The translations under genes and the position numbers were made by a program. Source: Gordonia sp. PP30 (GTDB lineage Bacteria; Actinomycetota; Actinomycetes; Mycobacteriales; Mycobacteriaceae). Taken from it: a stretch of 64,000 nucleotides of DNA. The stretch covers positions 3,286,001 to 3,350,000 of the forward strand of contig NZ_CP095864.1 in NCBI RefSeq assembly GCF_023100845.1, given 5' to 3'. Under the pieces are notes generated by a model. It was given only the letters and a program-made list of their open reading frames with translations, was not told the origin of the DNA and did not search any database. Shown here piece after piece: positions 25,018 to 36,442 of this stretch (its first letter is position 1; every line of letters starts with the position of its first letter).

Positions 25018-26892
25018 CTACACCCTGACCGGTGGGTACAGCCGGAAGATGGTGAAGTGCCGGTTGCGCCGGGCCATCCAGGACGAGATGGCCCAGCAGA
25101 CGATCGTGACGCCGACGATCACCCCGATCGAGACCCACAAGCGGTGGTCCACGCCGCCCAACGTCAGCTGTTGCAGACCGATCACCGGATAGGTCATCGG
25201 GTCGAGGATGCGCAGGACCTCGATGTCCTGGCCGAGCAGCCGCAGCGGGAGAAGACCGCCGGCGAGGACGAAGAGGATCGCCAGCAGACCGAGAGAGACC
25301 ACCCGCCCGACACCCGCGCCGACCACCGCGTAGATCATCTGCACGATCGACTGGAACATCACCACCATCAGCAGCATGAACAGGAACGTCCCCACCCAGT
25401 ACTGCGGGCGCAGCCCGATCGCGATCACCACCAGGTAGAGCAGCAGGGCCTGGGCGGCGCCGACCCAGAACACCGGCGCGCACGACGCCAGCACCGAACG
25501 GAAGGCGCTGACCCCGAAGGTGACCGGCCGCTTCTGCAGCGCGGAGAACAGCATCCAGGCGAGGATCGCGCCCATGAACAACGCGAGCGCGAACAGCGGC
25601 GCCACCAGACTCTGCCCCAGCGTGATGTCGCCGTGCATCGTGTCGGACTTCATCGTCACCGGATCGGCCAGCGACTTGGCGATCGCCTCCATCTGCTCCT
25701 TGTCCCAGCTCGGCAGCAGCTTGACGGCCTGGTCGACCGTCCCGGCCAGCTTCTCGGTGCCGTCGGCGAGCTGCCCCATCCCGTCGTCGAGCCGGCTGGC
25801 GCCGGTCGCCAGCTGATCGGTGGCGCTCTGCACCTTGTCGATGTCGCCCGGCAGACCGCCGTCGGTCAGCATGGTCATCACCGAGCGCACCTGGCTGTGC
25901 GGATCACCGAGTTGTCCGGCGATGAGCGCGGAGTTGTCCCGCACCCGGGCCAGCGTGGTCTTGGTGCTCGACGAATCGCCTTGCGGCACACCGAGCAGAC
26001 CCCTCGCCTGCTCGAGTGAATCGGCGAGGCGCGACTGCACCGGGTCACCGCTGGCACGCAGCTGGGCGATCGTCGCACCGAGGATCTGCGCGGCCTGCGA
26101 TTGCGCCTGGACGGGCGCGTCCAGCGCCTTCGAGAGCGTCGCCGCATCGGTGCTCGACTGGTTCGCCGCGGCACCCAGCTTGTCGGGGCTCACCGTCGGG
26201 GCCTTGGCCAGCGCGTCTTCCAACGGCGTCGTCAGCCGGGTGACGGCGTCGTCGACTTGATTGAGCGCACCCGCCAGCTGGCCTGCGCCCTGGTGAGCCT
26301 GCTGCATGCCGTCGTTCAGCTCGTTGATGCCGGCCGCGGCCTCCTTGACCTTGGGCTCGAGCTGGGAGACCTCCTGCAGGGCGACGTCGAAGGTCTGCGT
26401 CCCGATGGTCGTGGAGACGGTGGTGACGATCTGCTGTGCGGCGGCCTGACCGACCATCGTCATCAGGTAGTTGTTGGCCGCGTTGTAGGTGAACAACATC
26501 TTGGCCTGATGCGCGTTCCCGGACACCGGCGAGGCCAGCGCCTTGCTGAAGCCCTCCGGGACGGTGATGGAGAAGTAGTACTTCCCGGAGATGACGCCCT
26601 CGCGGGCCTCCTCGTCGCTCACCACGTGCATGTCGAGCTGATGCGAGTCGATCAGGGCCTGCGTCACCTGGGAGCCGGCGTCGAGCTTCTTCCCCATCAT
26701 GGTCGCGCCCTCGTCGAGGTTCACCACCGCGACGCTCACGTTCTGGGTGACGTCCTTGGGGTCCCAGACCGCGCTCAGCGCCAGGGCCCCGTACAGCAGC
26801 GGGATGACGATGGTGAGGACGAGGACGGTCCGCGGGAGACGTCCGCGCAGGTAACGCTTGAAATCGCCTCCGGGGGCGAGTGCGGCGAACAT
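25018..26892 (-). CDS. YhgE/Pip-type ABC-2-like membrane protein
   Basis: The 624-residue protein has one N-terminal transmembrane helix (VLVLTIVIPLLYGALALSAV), a long extracytoplasmic part with helical heptad-like stretches (residues ~60-420) and about five C-terminal membrane helices, the YhgE/Pip architecture. Homologues include the phage-infection protein Pip and ESAT-6-secretion component EsaA. EGFSKALASPVSGN and the NAANNYLMTMVGQAAAQQI segment are typical. The ATG at 26892 lies one base after the stop of the ATPase-like gene, so the two are coupled. Substrate unknown. Confidence 0.8.
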   Translation of the reverse strand: MFAALAPGGDFKRYLRGRLPRTVLVLTIVIPLLYGALALSAVWDPKDVTQNVSVAVVNLDEGATMMGKKLDAGSQVTQALIDSHQLDMHVVSDEEAREGVISGKYYFSITVPEGFSKALASPVSGNAHQAKMLFTYNAANNYLMTMVGQAAAQQIVTTVSTTIGTQTFDVALQEVSQLEPKVKEAAAGINELNDGMQQAHQGAGQLAGALNQVDDAVTRLTTPLEDALAKAPTVSPDKLGAAANQSSTDAATLSKALDAPVQAQSQAAQILGATIAQLRASGDPVQSRLADSLEQARGLLGVPQGDSSSTKTTLARVRDNSALIAGQLGDPHSQVRSVMTMLTDGGLPGDIDKVQSATDQLATGASRLDDGMGQLADGTEKLAGTVDQAVKLLPSWDKEQMEAIAKSLADPVTMKSDTMHGDITLGQSLVAPLFALALFMGAILAWMLFSALQKRPVTFGVSAFRSVLASCAPVFWVGAAQALLLYLVVIAIGLRPQYWVGTFLFMLLMVVMFQSIVQMIYAVVGAGVGRVVSLGLLAILFVLAGGLLPLRLLGQDIEVLRILDPMTYPVIGLQQLTLGGVDHRLWVSIGVIVGVTIVCWAISSWMARRNRHFTIFRLYPPVRV

Positions 26893-26893
26893 G

Positions 26894-27661
26894 TCAGTGG
26901 CCTTCGGTGTCGAGGCGGCTGAATTCACCGTCGGTCAGGTTCTCGACCTCGACCACCTCCCGGACCCCGGCGTACGCCGGGGCGCCGTTGACGTCGGCGG
27001 TGACCACCGTCTGACGCTCGCCGAGCGCCACGAGTCGTTCCAGCAGCAACTCCGACGACCGCACGCGGGTGAGCTGGTCGACGCCGCCGACGACGAGCAG
27101 CGGCGGGCACGCGACGTTCGCGAGAGCGATGCGCAGCATCGCGGCGGTCAGCTCGGGCAACTCGTTGACGTACGCGCCCAGAGCGGGCAGCGAGTAGGGG
27201 CCGAAGACCGGGCGGCACAGGTGCTCGAGATCCTCTTCGGTGGCCGCCTTGACCCACCTGTACCAGGGCGCATCCCATCGGAGGCGCTCGCTGATCACGT
27301 CCTTGACGGTGATCGCCTGTGCGAGACCGTCGACCTCGTCGACCAGGGCGAGCGCCGCCTTCGAGAACAGATGGTTCTGGTCGTTGGTGCGGCCGAACGC
27401 GGTCAGCGTGCCGTCGGACACCCGCATCCGGCCGGCCAGGGTCAGCATGAGCGACGCGCGTCCGCGTCCGCCGATGCCCCGGATCACGGTCACGCCGCCG
27501 GCCGCGATGTCGACGTCCGTCGGGCCGTACACGCGGCCCCACGGGGTGTGGTAGCCGATCCCACGGGCCTCGATGAGCGAGCCCGCCCCCGCCGGTACGC
27601 CCCGGTCCACCGCGATCGGGGCGGTGACCGCCCCGGCCTCGTCCTCGTTGTTCCCCAGCAC
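26894..27661 (-). CDS. Degenerate ABC-type ATP-binding protein paired with YhgE/Pip
   Basis: The 255-residue protein follows the ABC ATPase layout but its nucleotide-binding motifs are worn. The Walker A position reads GIGGRGRAS (62-70), with Arg instead of the essential Lys and Ala instead of the first Ser/Thr, and the Walker B position reads PPLLVVGGVD with Gly-Gly where Asp-Glu is expected; no LSGGQ is seen. It is therefore probably unable to hydrolyse ATP and may serve as a structural partner of the membrane protein one base downstream. The GTG start has GGAAGGGG upstream. The overall ABC assignment rests on spacing of the motifs and context. Confidence 0.65.
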   Translation of the reverse strand: MLGNNEDEAGAVTAPIAVDRGVPAGAGSLIEARGIGYHTPWGRVYGPTDVDIAAGGVTVIRGIGGRGRASLMLTLAGRMRVSDGTLTAFGRTNDQNHLFSKAALALVDEVDGLAQAITVKDVISERLRWDAPWYRWVKAATEEDLEHLCRPVFGPYSLPALGAYVNELPELTAAMLRIALANVACPPLLVVGGVDQLTRVRSSELLLERLVALGERQTVVTADVNGAPAYAGVREVVEVENLTDGEFSRLDTEGH

Positions 27662-27831
27662 TGCGTCCCCTTCCGCTGTGTCCCGTGCACGCCGCGGATC
27701 GATCCCCGGCGTGACTCGGCCAGCACAGCACGCTCGTCCGCCGAGGAACGGGGGACGATCAGAGGGTGTCGCCGAATACACCGAACCCGGCACAAATCGC
27801 GTGGCGACGCGGGGACGCCGCGCCGGCGGGG

Positions 27832-28293
27832 TCAGGAAGCGCGCAGAGCCGCGAGCGCCTTGTCGGCGTGCATGTTCATGTTGACCTCCGACGCGATCAC
27901 CTCGGCGATCGTGCCGTCGGCGCGGATCGCGAAGGTGGTCCGCTTGGTCGGCAGCCCGACCGCCTTGAGCAGTCCACCGCGGCCGACGCCGTAGGCCTTG
28001 GCGACCTCGCCGTCCACGTCCGCCAGCAGCGGGTAGTCCAGGTCGTGCTCGCTGGTCCACCGATCCTGCTTCTCTACCGCGTCGCGGCTGATGCCGACGC
28101 GCTGTACGCCGGCCGCGGTGAAGTCGGCGCCCAGATCGCGGAAGTAGCACGCCTCTTTGGTGCAGCCCGGGGTGAACGCGGCCGGGTAGAAGAACAGCAC
28201 GACGGGACCGTCGGCCAAGAATTCCGAGAGGCGCCGGACGGCGCCGGATTGGTCAGGCAATGCGAAGTCGGGCGCGGTGTCTCCAGATCTCAT
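27832..28293 (-). CDS. PrxQ/BCP-type peroxiredoxin
   Basis: This thiol peroxidase reduces hydroperoxides. The peroxidatic Cys is in FTPGCTKEACYFRD and the second Cys five residues later marks the PrxQ group, in which the two form an intramolecular disulfide. The length of 153 is normal. The ATG at 28293 gives the usual start MRSGDTAPDFALPDQ. M. tuberculosis Bcp/BcpB proteins are homologues. It is divergent from the DoxX-like gene. Confidence 0.88.
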   Translation of the reverse strand: MRSGDTAPDFALPDQSGAVRRLSEFLADGPVVLFFYPAAFTPGCTKEACYFRDLGADFTAAGVQRVGISRDAVEKQDRWTSEHDLDYPLLADVDGEVAKAYGVGRGGLLKAVGLPTKRTTFAIRADGTIAEVIASEVNMNMHADKALAALRAS

Positions 28294-28404
28294 ACCGTCT
28301 AGTGTGCCAAGGCGACGACGCATCGCGCCCGTTGGTCGCTCGGCACGACCCGTGCGCCCTCGTGGAGGGTTCCGCCGCGCACCGGTGTGACGTACGGTCG
28401 AATC

Positions 28405-28806
28405 ATGGGTTCCAGCGCACCGGCGACGTCCCTCCTACGAAATCCCGACCTCTACCTGCTGGCCGCAGCAGGCCAGGCGGCGGACGCGGCGGCGTGCGTC
28501 ACACCGATTGCCTACATCGGGCGCTGTCTCGACACCGTCGGCGTGCCCGCGGACAAGCGGTGGATCTTTCCGGTGGTCAAGACGGCATCTGCGTTCGGTC
28601 TGGCGAGCGCCCGAGTCGCCCCCGGCCTGGCGCGGCTGACCGCGGCAATGCTGACCGTCTATTTCTGCCTGGCCGTCGGCGCGCATCTGCGAGTGCGCGA
28701 TCTGCGGCTCAACTTCGCCGCGGCCAGTTCGCTTCTGGTGTTCTACGCGGCACTGACCGTCACCGGTCCGCCCACACCGCCGGCCGCTTCTCCAAGAACG
28801 CACTGA
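28405..28806 (+). CDS. DoxX-like small membrane protein
   Basis: The ~133-residue protein has about four hydrophobic helices. The segment VVKTASAFGLASARVAPGLARL and the following LTVYFCLAVGAHLRVRDLRLN fit the DoxX-like (DoxX_2) pattern. It overlaps the end of the convergent enoyl-CoA hydratase gene by 47 bases. Function unknown. Confidence 0.6.
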   Translation: MGSSAPATSLLRNPDLYLLAAAGQAADAAACVTPIAYIGRCLDTVGVPADKRWIFPVVKTASAFGLASARVAPGLARLTAAMLTVYFCLAVGAHLRVRDLRLNFAAASSLLVFYAALTVTGPPTPPAASPRTH

Positions 28807-29542
28807 TCCCCTCCTGCGCATCGCAGGTCACGGCGTTGGCCGCCATCGTGGCGGTCATCAGCTCGTACGCCTCCGGCTCGGACACGTCGATCTGGTCGTA
28901 GAAGGCACGTTTGCCGATGGCGAGGGTCGCCGAACTCGACGAGGCGATCCGGGTGGCCAGTTCCCGTACGGTCTCGGCAAGCAGATCCCCGGGCACCACG
29001 TCGTTGAGGAGGCCCCAGTCGAGGGCCGTCGGCGCGTCGATCAGGTCGCCGGTGAGCAGCATCCGCATGGCCCGCTTCCGGCCGATCGCCCGGGTCAGCG
29101 GCACCATCGGGGTGGAGCAGAACAGCCCGATCTTGACCCCCGGCGTGCCGAACACGGCACCGTCGGCGGCGATCGCCAGGTCGCAGGTCGCCACCAGCTG
29201 ACACCCCGCGGCCAGGGCCATCCCCTGCACCTGCGCGATCACCGGTTGCGGCACCTGGTGCACCGTGGCCATCAGCTCACTGCACGCCTCGAAGACGATG
29301 CGCTCGTCGTCGAGGGTCCGGCCGGCGAGTTGCGACAGGTCGTGCCCGGCGGAGAACGCCGGCCCCTCGGCGGCGATCACGATGACCCGCACGCCCGGGT
29401 CCGCGCCGAGGTCGCGGAGCAGCCGAGTGGCCTCGCGCATGGTCTCCAACGAGAGCGGATTGCGCCTGCGTGGTTCACTGAGCGTCAGGGTGGCGATCGG
29501 CCCGTCGAGCCGTGCGGTGACTGCGGTGGTGTTCTCGGCCAT
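28760..29542 (-). CDS. Enoyl-CoA hydratase/isomerase family protein (ECHDC3-like)
   Basis: The crotonase fold is shown by ATLTLSEPRRRNPLSLETM, the oxyanion-hole segment FSAGHDLSQLAG and the second loop GMALAAGCQLVATCDLAIAA. FGTPGVKIGLFCSTPMVPLT is typical of the ECHDC3 branch, which lacks one of the usual catalytic glutamates of hydratases, so the reaction is open. The C-terminal EGISAFLEKRPAVW is usual for the family. The start at 29542 (MAENT) is chosen from alignment memory; the frame is open seven codons more. 260 residues is normal. Confidence 0.85.
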   Translation of the reverse strand: MAENTTAVTARLDGPIATLTLSEPRRRNPLSLETMREATRLLRDLGADPGVRVIVIAAEGPAFSAGHDLSQLAGRTLDDERIVFEACSELMATVHQVPQPVIAQVQGMALAAGCQLVATCDLAIAADGAVFGTPGVKIGLFCSTPMVPLTRAIGRKRAMRMLLTGDLIDAPTALDWGLLNDVVPGDLLAETVRELATRIASSSSATLAIGKRAFYDQIDVSEPEAYELMTATMAANAVTCDAQEGISAFLEKRPAVWADR

Positions 29543-29669
29543 GCGTCCATTGTCGCCCGGCACCGGCCGGCACTGACCCGACTGTGCAGTATCCGGACGG
29601 CCGCAGTGATCGCCGAACGGGTTTCGCCTGGTCGCCGAGATCAGGCCCGAAAGCTACGCCACAGTACGG

Positions 29670-31433
29670 TCACAGTGCCCGTTTGAGACCGACGTGCTCG
29701 GTGCCGTAACCGTGACGGGCGTAGAAGGCCCGGGCGCGCTCGCGGATCTCGTCGGTGGTCACCTGGGCGAGGTCGGCCCCGTGCGCACGGCCGTGCTCGT
29801 GCGCCCAGTCGAGCATTGCACCGCCCAGGCCGCGCCCGCGCCGTTCCGAGGCCACCCGCAGGCCCTCGATCTGCAGGCGAGTCGCGCCGCCGCGACTGAG
29901 TCCGGGCAGCACGGTGAGCTGCATGGTGCCCACCGCCGTCCCCTTCTCGTCGCGGACCACCGCGAGGAAGTGCGACCGGTCGCGGGTCAGCACGTCGAAC
30001 GCGGCCTCGTAGGGTCCGTATTCGCCGAGTTCACGGGTGCGGCCGATCTCGTCGTCGGCAAGGAGCCCGACGATGTCGGGCACGTCGGCCCGGCTCGCCC
30101 GCTCGATGCGGAAGTTCTCGCCGTCCACGGCGATCCGGCCGCGCACGGACGACCGCGCGACGTCGTGCAGCCGGGCGACCAGCAGGTCGAGCCAGGATCC
30201 GACATTGGTGCGCGCCTGCGGCGTGTCCGGGTAGCGGCACCGCAGGTGCAGGCCGCTGGCGTCGAGGATGAACCACAGCATCACGCCGTCGGTCCGGATA
30301 CTGGCGCCAAGGTACTGCGCCTGCAGCCCGGCGGTGTCGACACGGACCGGAAGTCGTCGCAGGTCGAGCCAGGAGATCGCGAACATGCCGGGCGCCTCCG
30401 GCATCCCGCCCCAGGGCGCCAGGACGTCCTCCAGCGGCCACGAACCCAGGTTCACCGCCTCGCGGACCGCGTTCGCCGCCGCGGCGGGCTCGGCCACCGG
30501 CGACTCCAGCACCGAGTTGGTGATGAACCAGCCCACCGAACCGTGCCAGCGCTCGTCGTACCGGCTGTGCACCGGGAACACCGCGCGCAGCGGGACGGCC
30601 GCGAGGTCGTGGGTCACCGCCGTCATCGTCGCGACCGTCAGCGCCAGCGTCGACACGCCCTCGGCCCGGGCCTGCGCGGAGAACGCGGCACTGTCGTCGA
30701 CGTCGAACACGTCGCGGACCTCCACCCGCTCGCATTCGGCCTCCGGCGCGCCGAGCGGAAGCGGGAAGCGCGGCATCACGCCGTCGCTGTCGGCCAGGAT
30801 CTCGGCCCAGCGCCGCCGGACCTGGACGGGCGCGGCCGGGCGGTCCCGGAGGGCGCGCGTGTGCTCGGCGAACGGCGGGACCGGGGCGAGCGCGGGTGTC
30901 CGGCCGGCCGAGATCTCGGCGAGTGCGGCGAGGAAGTCGCGCAGGATCACCAGCATCGACCACATGTCGACGTGCGAATGATCCGCGGCGATCACCACGG
31001 TCGGGCCGGCCGCCGTCTCCAAGACGCACAGCCGGTGGGCGGGCTGCGCGTACGGGGAGCACTCGCGGTCGAGGACGTCACGCAGCGCCTCGTTGACCGC
31101 CTCCCCCGGTCCGATCGGATGTTCCACCCAGGCACCCGGCCGGATCGCGACCTCGTGCAGGACGGGACCGTCCGTGCCCGGCGAGAACGCGGTGCGCAGC
31201 GTGCCGTGCCGGGCGATCACCGCCAGCCACGCCTGCGCGAGCACCTGCCGGTCGACCGGTTCGGGCAGATGGAACGAGAGCGCCATCCACGAACCGGGCC
31301 GTTCCCCCGCACCGACGTGCCGGCCCTGATCGAACGACACCGGCAGTTCGCGGCCGGGCGGGGAGACGACGACGTCGTAGCCCATCAGCCGCCCGAACGG
31401 CAGGTGCAGGTGGGCGACATTCGTGAGGCGCAT
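29670..31433 (-). CDS. Condensation-domain/GNAT fusion protein
   Basis: Residues ~1-430 form an NRPS condensation/PapA-type acyltransferase domain. The active-site motif is DHSHVDMWS, keeping the catalytic HxxxD of HHxxxDG while the first His is Asp. RAVFPVHSRYDERWHGSVGW and SWLDLRRLPV are also typical. Residues ~445-587 are a GNAT N-acetyltransferase with the acetyl-CoA loop ERRGRGLGGAM and a closing AFYARHGYGTEHVGL. No carrier-protein gene is near. The protein may join two acyl transfers, for example on a lipid or amine (inference). The ATG at 31433 is the only sensible start. It is divergent from the hydrolase gene at 31507. Confidence 0.8.
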   Translation of the reverse strand: MRLTNVAHLHLPFGRLMGYDVVVSPPGRELPVSFDQGRHVGAGERPGSWMALSFHLPEPVDRQVLAQAWLAVIARHGTLRTAFSPGTDGPVLHEVAIRPGAWVEHPIGPGEAVNEALRDVLDRECSPYAQPAHRLCVLETAAGPTVVIAADHSHVDMWSMLVILRDFLAALAEISAGRTPALAPVPPFAEHTRALRDRPAAPVQVRRRWAEILADSDGVMPRFPLPLGAPEAECERVEVRDVFDVDDSAAFSAQARAEGVSTLALTVATMTAVTHDLAAVPLRAVFPVHSRYDERWHGSVGWFITNSVLESPVAEPAAAANAVREAVNLGSWPLEDVLAPWGGMPEAPGMFAISWLDLRRLPVRVDTAGLQAQYLGASIRTDGVMLWFILDASGLHLRCRYPDTPQARTNVGSWLDLLVARLHDVARSSVRGRIAVDGENFRIERASRADVPDIVGLLADDEIGRTRELGEYGPYEAAFDVLTRDRSHFLAVVRDEKGTAVGTMQLTVLPGLSRGGATRLQIEGLRVASERRGRGLGGAMLDWAHEHGRAHGADLAQVTTDEIRERARAFYARHGYGTEHVGLKRAL

Positions 31434-31506
31434 GGCGGTAACGTAGCGGCCCCGGGTTTCCGCCGGTCGCCCCCGCGTTTCCGGCCTGTTACGAGAGGAA
31501 TACCCC

Positions 31507-32283
31507 GTGACGCTGTTCGACGTCCCCGGTGCCCGATTGAGCACCTCCCTGAGCGACGAGGGCGGGCAGGCCGTGGTGCAGCTGCACGGGCTCACGTCCA
31601 GCCGGGCCCGCGACCACGTGCTGGACCTGAACCTGGGCGTCGGGCTCTCGGGTACCCGGCTGCTGCGGTACGACGCCCGCGGACACGGCTTCTCCACCGG
31701 GCGCGCGGTGCCCGGCGACTACCGCTGGGACAACCTGGCGACCGATCTGCTGAGCCTGCTCGACGATCGCTTCCCCCGCGAACGGGTGTACGGCGCCGGG
31801 ACGTCCATGGGCTGCGGCACCCTGCTGCACGCCGCCGTGCGCGAGCCGGAGCGCTTCGCCGGTCTGACGGTGATCCTGCCGCCTACCGCGTGGGCGACCC
31901 GGCGGGCGCAGGGCCAGGGCTACCTGGACACGGCGGCGCTGATCGAGGACGCCGGGCTCGAAGCGTTCATCGCGCTGACCCGGGAAGCGCCCCAGCCGCC
32001 CGCGACCGTCGGCCGGCCCGAAACGCTGCCGGAGGTGGCCGAGGCGCTGCTGCCGTCGGTGTTCCGGGGCGCCGCGGCGAGCGACCTGCCCGATCCGGCC
32101 GACCTCGCCCGGATCGGCTGTCCGGTCCGGGTACTCGCCTGGATCGACGATCCATCGCACCCGCTGTCGACCGCGGAACGGCTGACCGAGCTGCTCCCCC
32201 GGGCCGAACTGACCGTCGCACGGACGCCCGCGGACGTACGCGGGTGGCCCGCGCTGCTGCACAGCGACGTTCAGCGGGTGTGA
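31507..32283 (+). CDS. Alpha/beta-hydrolase (esterase/lipase-like)
   Basis: The 258-residue protein has the alpha/beta-hydrolase signature: the oxyanion region VQLHGLTSSRARD, YDARGHGFSTG, and the nucleophile elbow GAGTSMGCGTL with Ser in GTSMG. An Asp candidate lies in LAWIDDPSHPLS, and the usual C-terminal His is not obvious, only HSDVQ at the very end. No signal peptide is present. The GTG start has GAGAGGAA upstream. It is divergent from the condensation/GNAT gene; substrate unknown. Confidence 0.8.
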   Translation: MTLFDVPGARLSTSLSDEGGQAVVQLHGLTSSRARDHVLDLNLGVGLSGTRLLRYDARGHGFSTGRAVPGDYRWDNLATDLLSLLDDRFPRERVYGAGTSMGCGTLLHAAVREPERFAGLTVILPPTAWATRRAQGQGYLDTAALIEDAGLEAFIALTREAPQPPATVGRPETLPEVAEALLPSVFRGAAASDLPDPADLARIGCPVRVLAWIDDPSHPLSTAERLTELLPRAELTVARTPADVRGWPALLHSDVQRV

Positions 32284-32478
32284 TCGGCCCTCGCGGCCAC
32301 ATGAGCGAGAAACCCGCCACCGGCGGCCACCCGACGGCCACCCATCGATCACCACCCCCGGACCTACACACCGGCCCCAGACAGAAGAGCAGCTCCGGGA
32401 CAGGTGACCACCTGGCGGTCACCGACGACGGACCTCCTCACCCGTCACTTGCGTGGCGGGAGGCGCCCTGCAAAGGAT

Positions 32479-32518
32479 GACGCCGGCCGCCGAGAAGTGA
32501 TCTCGGGCGGCCGGCGTC
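32479..32518. terminator. Terminator hairpin downstream of icd
   Basis: GACGCCGGCCGCCGAGA pairs with TCTCGGGCGGCCGGCGTC (one bulged base) around loop AGTGA, about twenty bases after the icd stop on the minus strand. With plus-strand genes ending upstream it may act in both directions. Confidence 0.75.
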
Positions 32519-32539
32519 GTCGGTCCGGTCGTGCCTGGG

Positions 32540-34780
<2,241 letters not shown>

Positions 34781-34846
34781 GGGGTATCGCCTCTTTCGGG
34801 TTCTTCAGATCTCTAGTTCTTGTGGAACTCTGTGGACTTATCTCGT

Positions 34847-34865
34847 CGGTAGACATTCTCTACCG
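34847..34865. promoter_or_regulatory. Inverted repeat upstream of icd
   Basis: CGGTAGA (34847-34853) and TCTACCG (34859-34865) are perfectly inverted around CATTC, 67-85 bases before the icd start, inside a 280-base gene-free region that is richer in A and T than its surroundings. It may be an operator or a leader hairpin; I know no regulator with this exact site. Confidence 0.4.
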
Positions 34866-35062
34866 GTCTGTGACATTCCGCGAACGTAGTTCGAGATTGC
34901 GAGGTGACCCACACAGCCGCACCCGACTGACCAGCGTTGCTAGCTTCAGACAGCACTTTTCGGCGTGTCGTGCCGACGCTCCCGGCCGGTCCGGACCGCG
35001 CCGCGATCGGCCCGGCCGCCCCACACGATCGGGCCGATCCGCGGACCAGAACGGCCGCCGGC

Positions 35063-35353
35063 TCAGGCCGTCGGGGTGTCGTCCGCCGGTGCGGCGTCGT
35101 CGTCAGTGTGCCCGGTCGCCTTCTTCATCGCGTCGCCGACGGCGGCGGCACCGCTAGCCGCGGCGCTGACTCCCTCGGTGGCCGCGGTGGCGGCGATGTC
35201 GGTGATGCTGCTCGCCATCTTCACCGCGCCGTCCTTGATGTCCCCGTGCAGGAGATCGGACGCGCTCTCCACGATCTCCCCCGACTTGGCCACCGAGTTG
35301 GTGGCGATGTGCTTGAGGGATTCGAGGCCGTCGTGGATGTTCTTGCCGCTCAT
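35063..35353 (-). CDS. Small Ala-rich helical protein, unknown function
   Basis: This 96-residue protein is predicted almost wholly helical: NIHDGLESLKHIATNSVAKS and DIKDGAVKMASSITDIAATA, with an Ala/Gly-rich stretch and an acidic tail (HTDDDAAPADDTPTA). No signal peptide or catalytic motif is present. The ATG at 35353 (MSGKN) has AGAAG-type purines upstream. It could be a stress or phasin-like protein, but that is a guess. Confidence 0.6.
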   Translation of the reverse strand: MSGKNIHDGLESLKHIATNSVAKSGEIVESASDLLHGDIKDGAVKMASSITDIAATAATEGVSAAASGAAAVGDAMKKATGHTDDDAAPADDTPTA

Positions 35354-35446
35354 CGGGTTCTTCTTTCGGTTCGGAGAAAGGACCGACCTCAACGTACGCG
35401 TCCCGGCGGCGCCTTCGGGGCGGTTCGGTCGTAGGAGCGGCGACGG

Positions 35447-36442
35447 TCAGACCGGCTCGCGCATCACCCCGACGTGGCGGGCGATCCCGGAGAGGCCCGG
35501 CAGTTCCTGCACCGGCGACCACGTCTTCAGTCCGTCGTGGGAGTCGGAGTACAGCAGCTTCCCCCGGGTGTAGGCGTCGAGGTAGATCCGCCAGTCCCCG
35601 TTCGGCAACTGCACCACGGCCGGCCCCTCCACCAGCGTGCCCCAGTCGCCGGCGGGCACGTAGGTGTACGGCCCGCCGAGTGCCGGCGCCACCGCGTGAT
35701 CGATCACCTTCTTGGTCTCGTTCTTGGTGAAGGCGTGGTAGGTGGAGCCGATCTTCACCACGGTGGTGTCGATGTGGTCGGCCTCGATCCCGTTCAGCGG
35801 CACCGGCAGACTCCACTGCGTCAGCGAGCTGTTCAGCGCCGTCATCACATAGGGCACGAAGCCGCCGCCGGTCGACATCGACCACACGACGCTCACCCGG
35901 TCGCCGTCGACGAACCAGTCCGGCGCCCACGCCTTGGTGGTGAACGGCGACAGCGACGGGCCGTCGCGGAATCCGGCCGACCCGTTGATGCCGAGCGGGT
36001 TGACCGGCCCCTTGCCGTCGCCGGTGCCGGGCAGGAACGCGCAGCAGAACGGCACCGGCTGGTTCGCCATCGGCGTCCAGTGGATGCGGTCCGGGCTGCG
36101 GGCGAAACCGAGGTTCGCGCCGTCGCCCGTCGTGTAGGTGACGTAGTACTGCCCGTCGGTGTGACGGAAGATGCTCGGGTCGCGGACGTAACCGGAGGGC
36201 GGGCGGTACGCGTCCTTCTTCAGGAGCTCGTAGTGGGTGCCGTCGGCGGACTGGTAGACGTCCATGTCGCGGGCGCTGTCGTTGCTGAACGCGACCATCG
36301 TGTACCGCCACGCCGGGGGTGCCGCATGGACGGCACCGGGCACCGCCGCCGACAGGGTGGCGACCACGAGGGTGACCACCGCCAGCATCGTCGTCAGCCG
36401 GCCGCGGGTGCCGCGTCGTCGTCTCGATCCCGCCGATCCCAT
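35447..36442 (-). CDS. Secreted GH43-like five-bladed beta-propeller glycosidase
   Basis: The protein has a basic N-terminus (SRRRRGTRGR), a hydrophobic signal core and cleavage near AVHA. The mature part looks like glycoside hydrolase family 43 with the three acidic residues in expected order: YVRDPSIFRH (general base), WAPDWFVDGD (pKa modulator) and LVEGPAVVQL (general acid). Such enzymes cut arabinose, xylose or related side chains; arabinan of the mycolate envelope is a possible but unproven target. ATG 36442 has GGAG eight bases upstream; ATG 36448 is an alternative. Confidence 0.78.
   Translation of the reverse strand: MGSAGSRRRRGTRGRLTTMLAVVTLVVATLSAAVPGAVHAAPPAWRYTMVAFSNDSARDMDVYQSADGTHYELLKKDAYRPPSGYVRDPSIFRHTDGQYYVTYTTGDGANLGFARSPDRIHWTPMANQPVPFCCAFLPGTGDGKGPVNPLGINGSAGFRDGPSLSPFTTKAWAPDWFVDGDRVSVVWSMSTGGGFVPYVMTALNSSLTQWSLPVPLNGIEADHIDTTVVKIGSTYHAFTKNETKKVIDHAVAPALGGPYTYVPAGDWGTLVEGPAVVQLPNGDWRIYLDAYTRGKLLYSDSHDGLKTWSPVQELPGLSGIARHVGVMREPV

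Noticed and set aside
29694-32480. A 928-residue plus-strand open frame
   Set aside because: It runs antisense through the condensation/GNAT gene and out of frame through the hydrolase gene.
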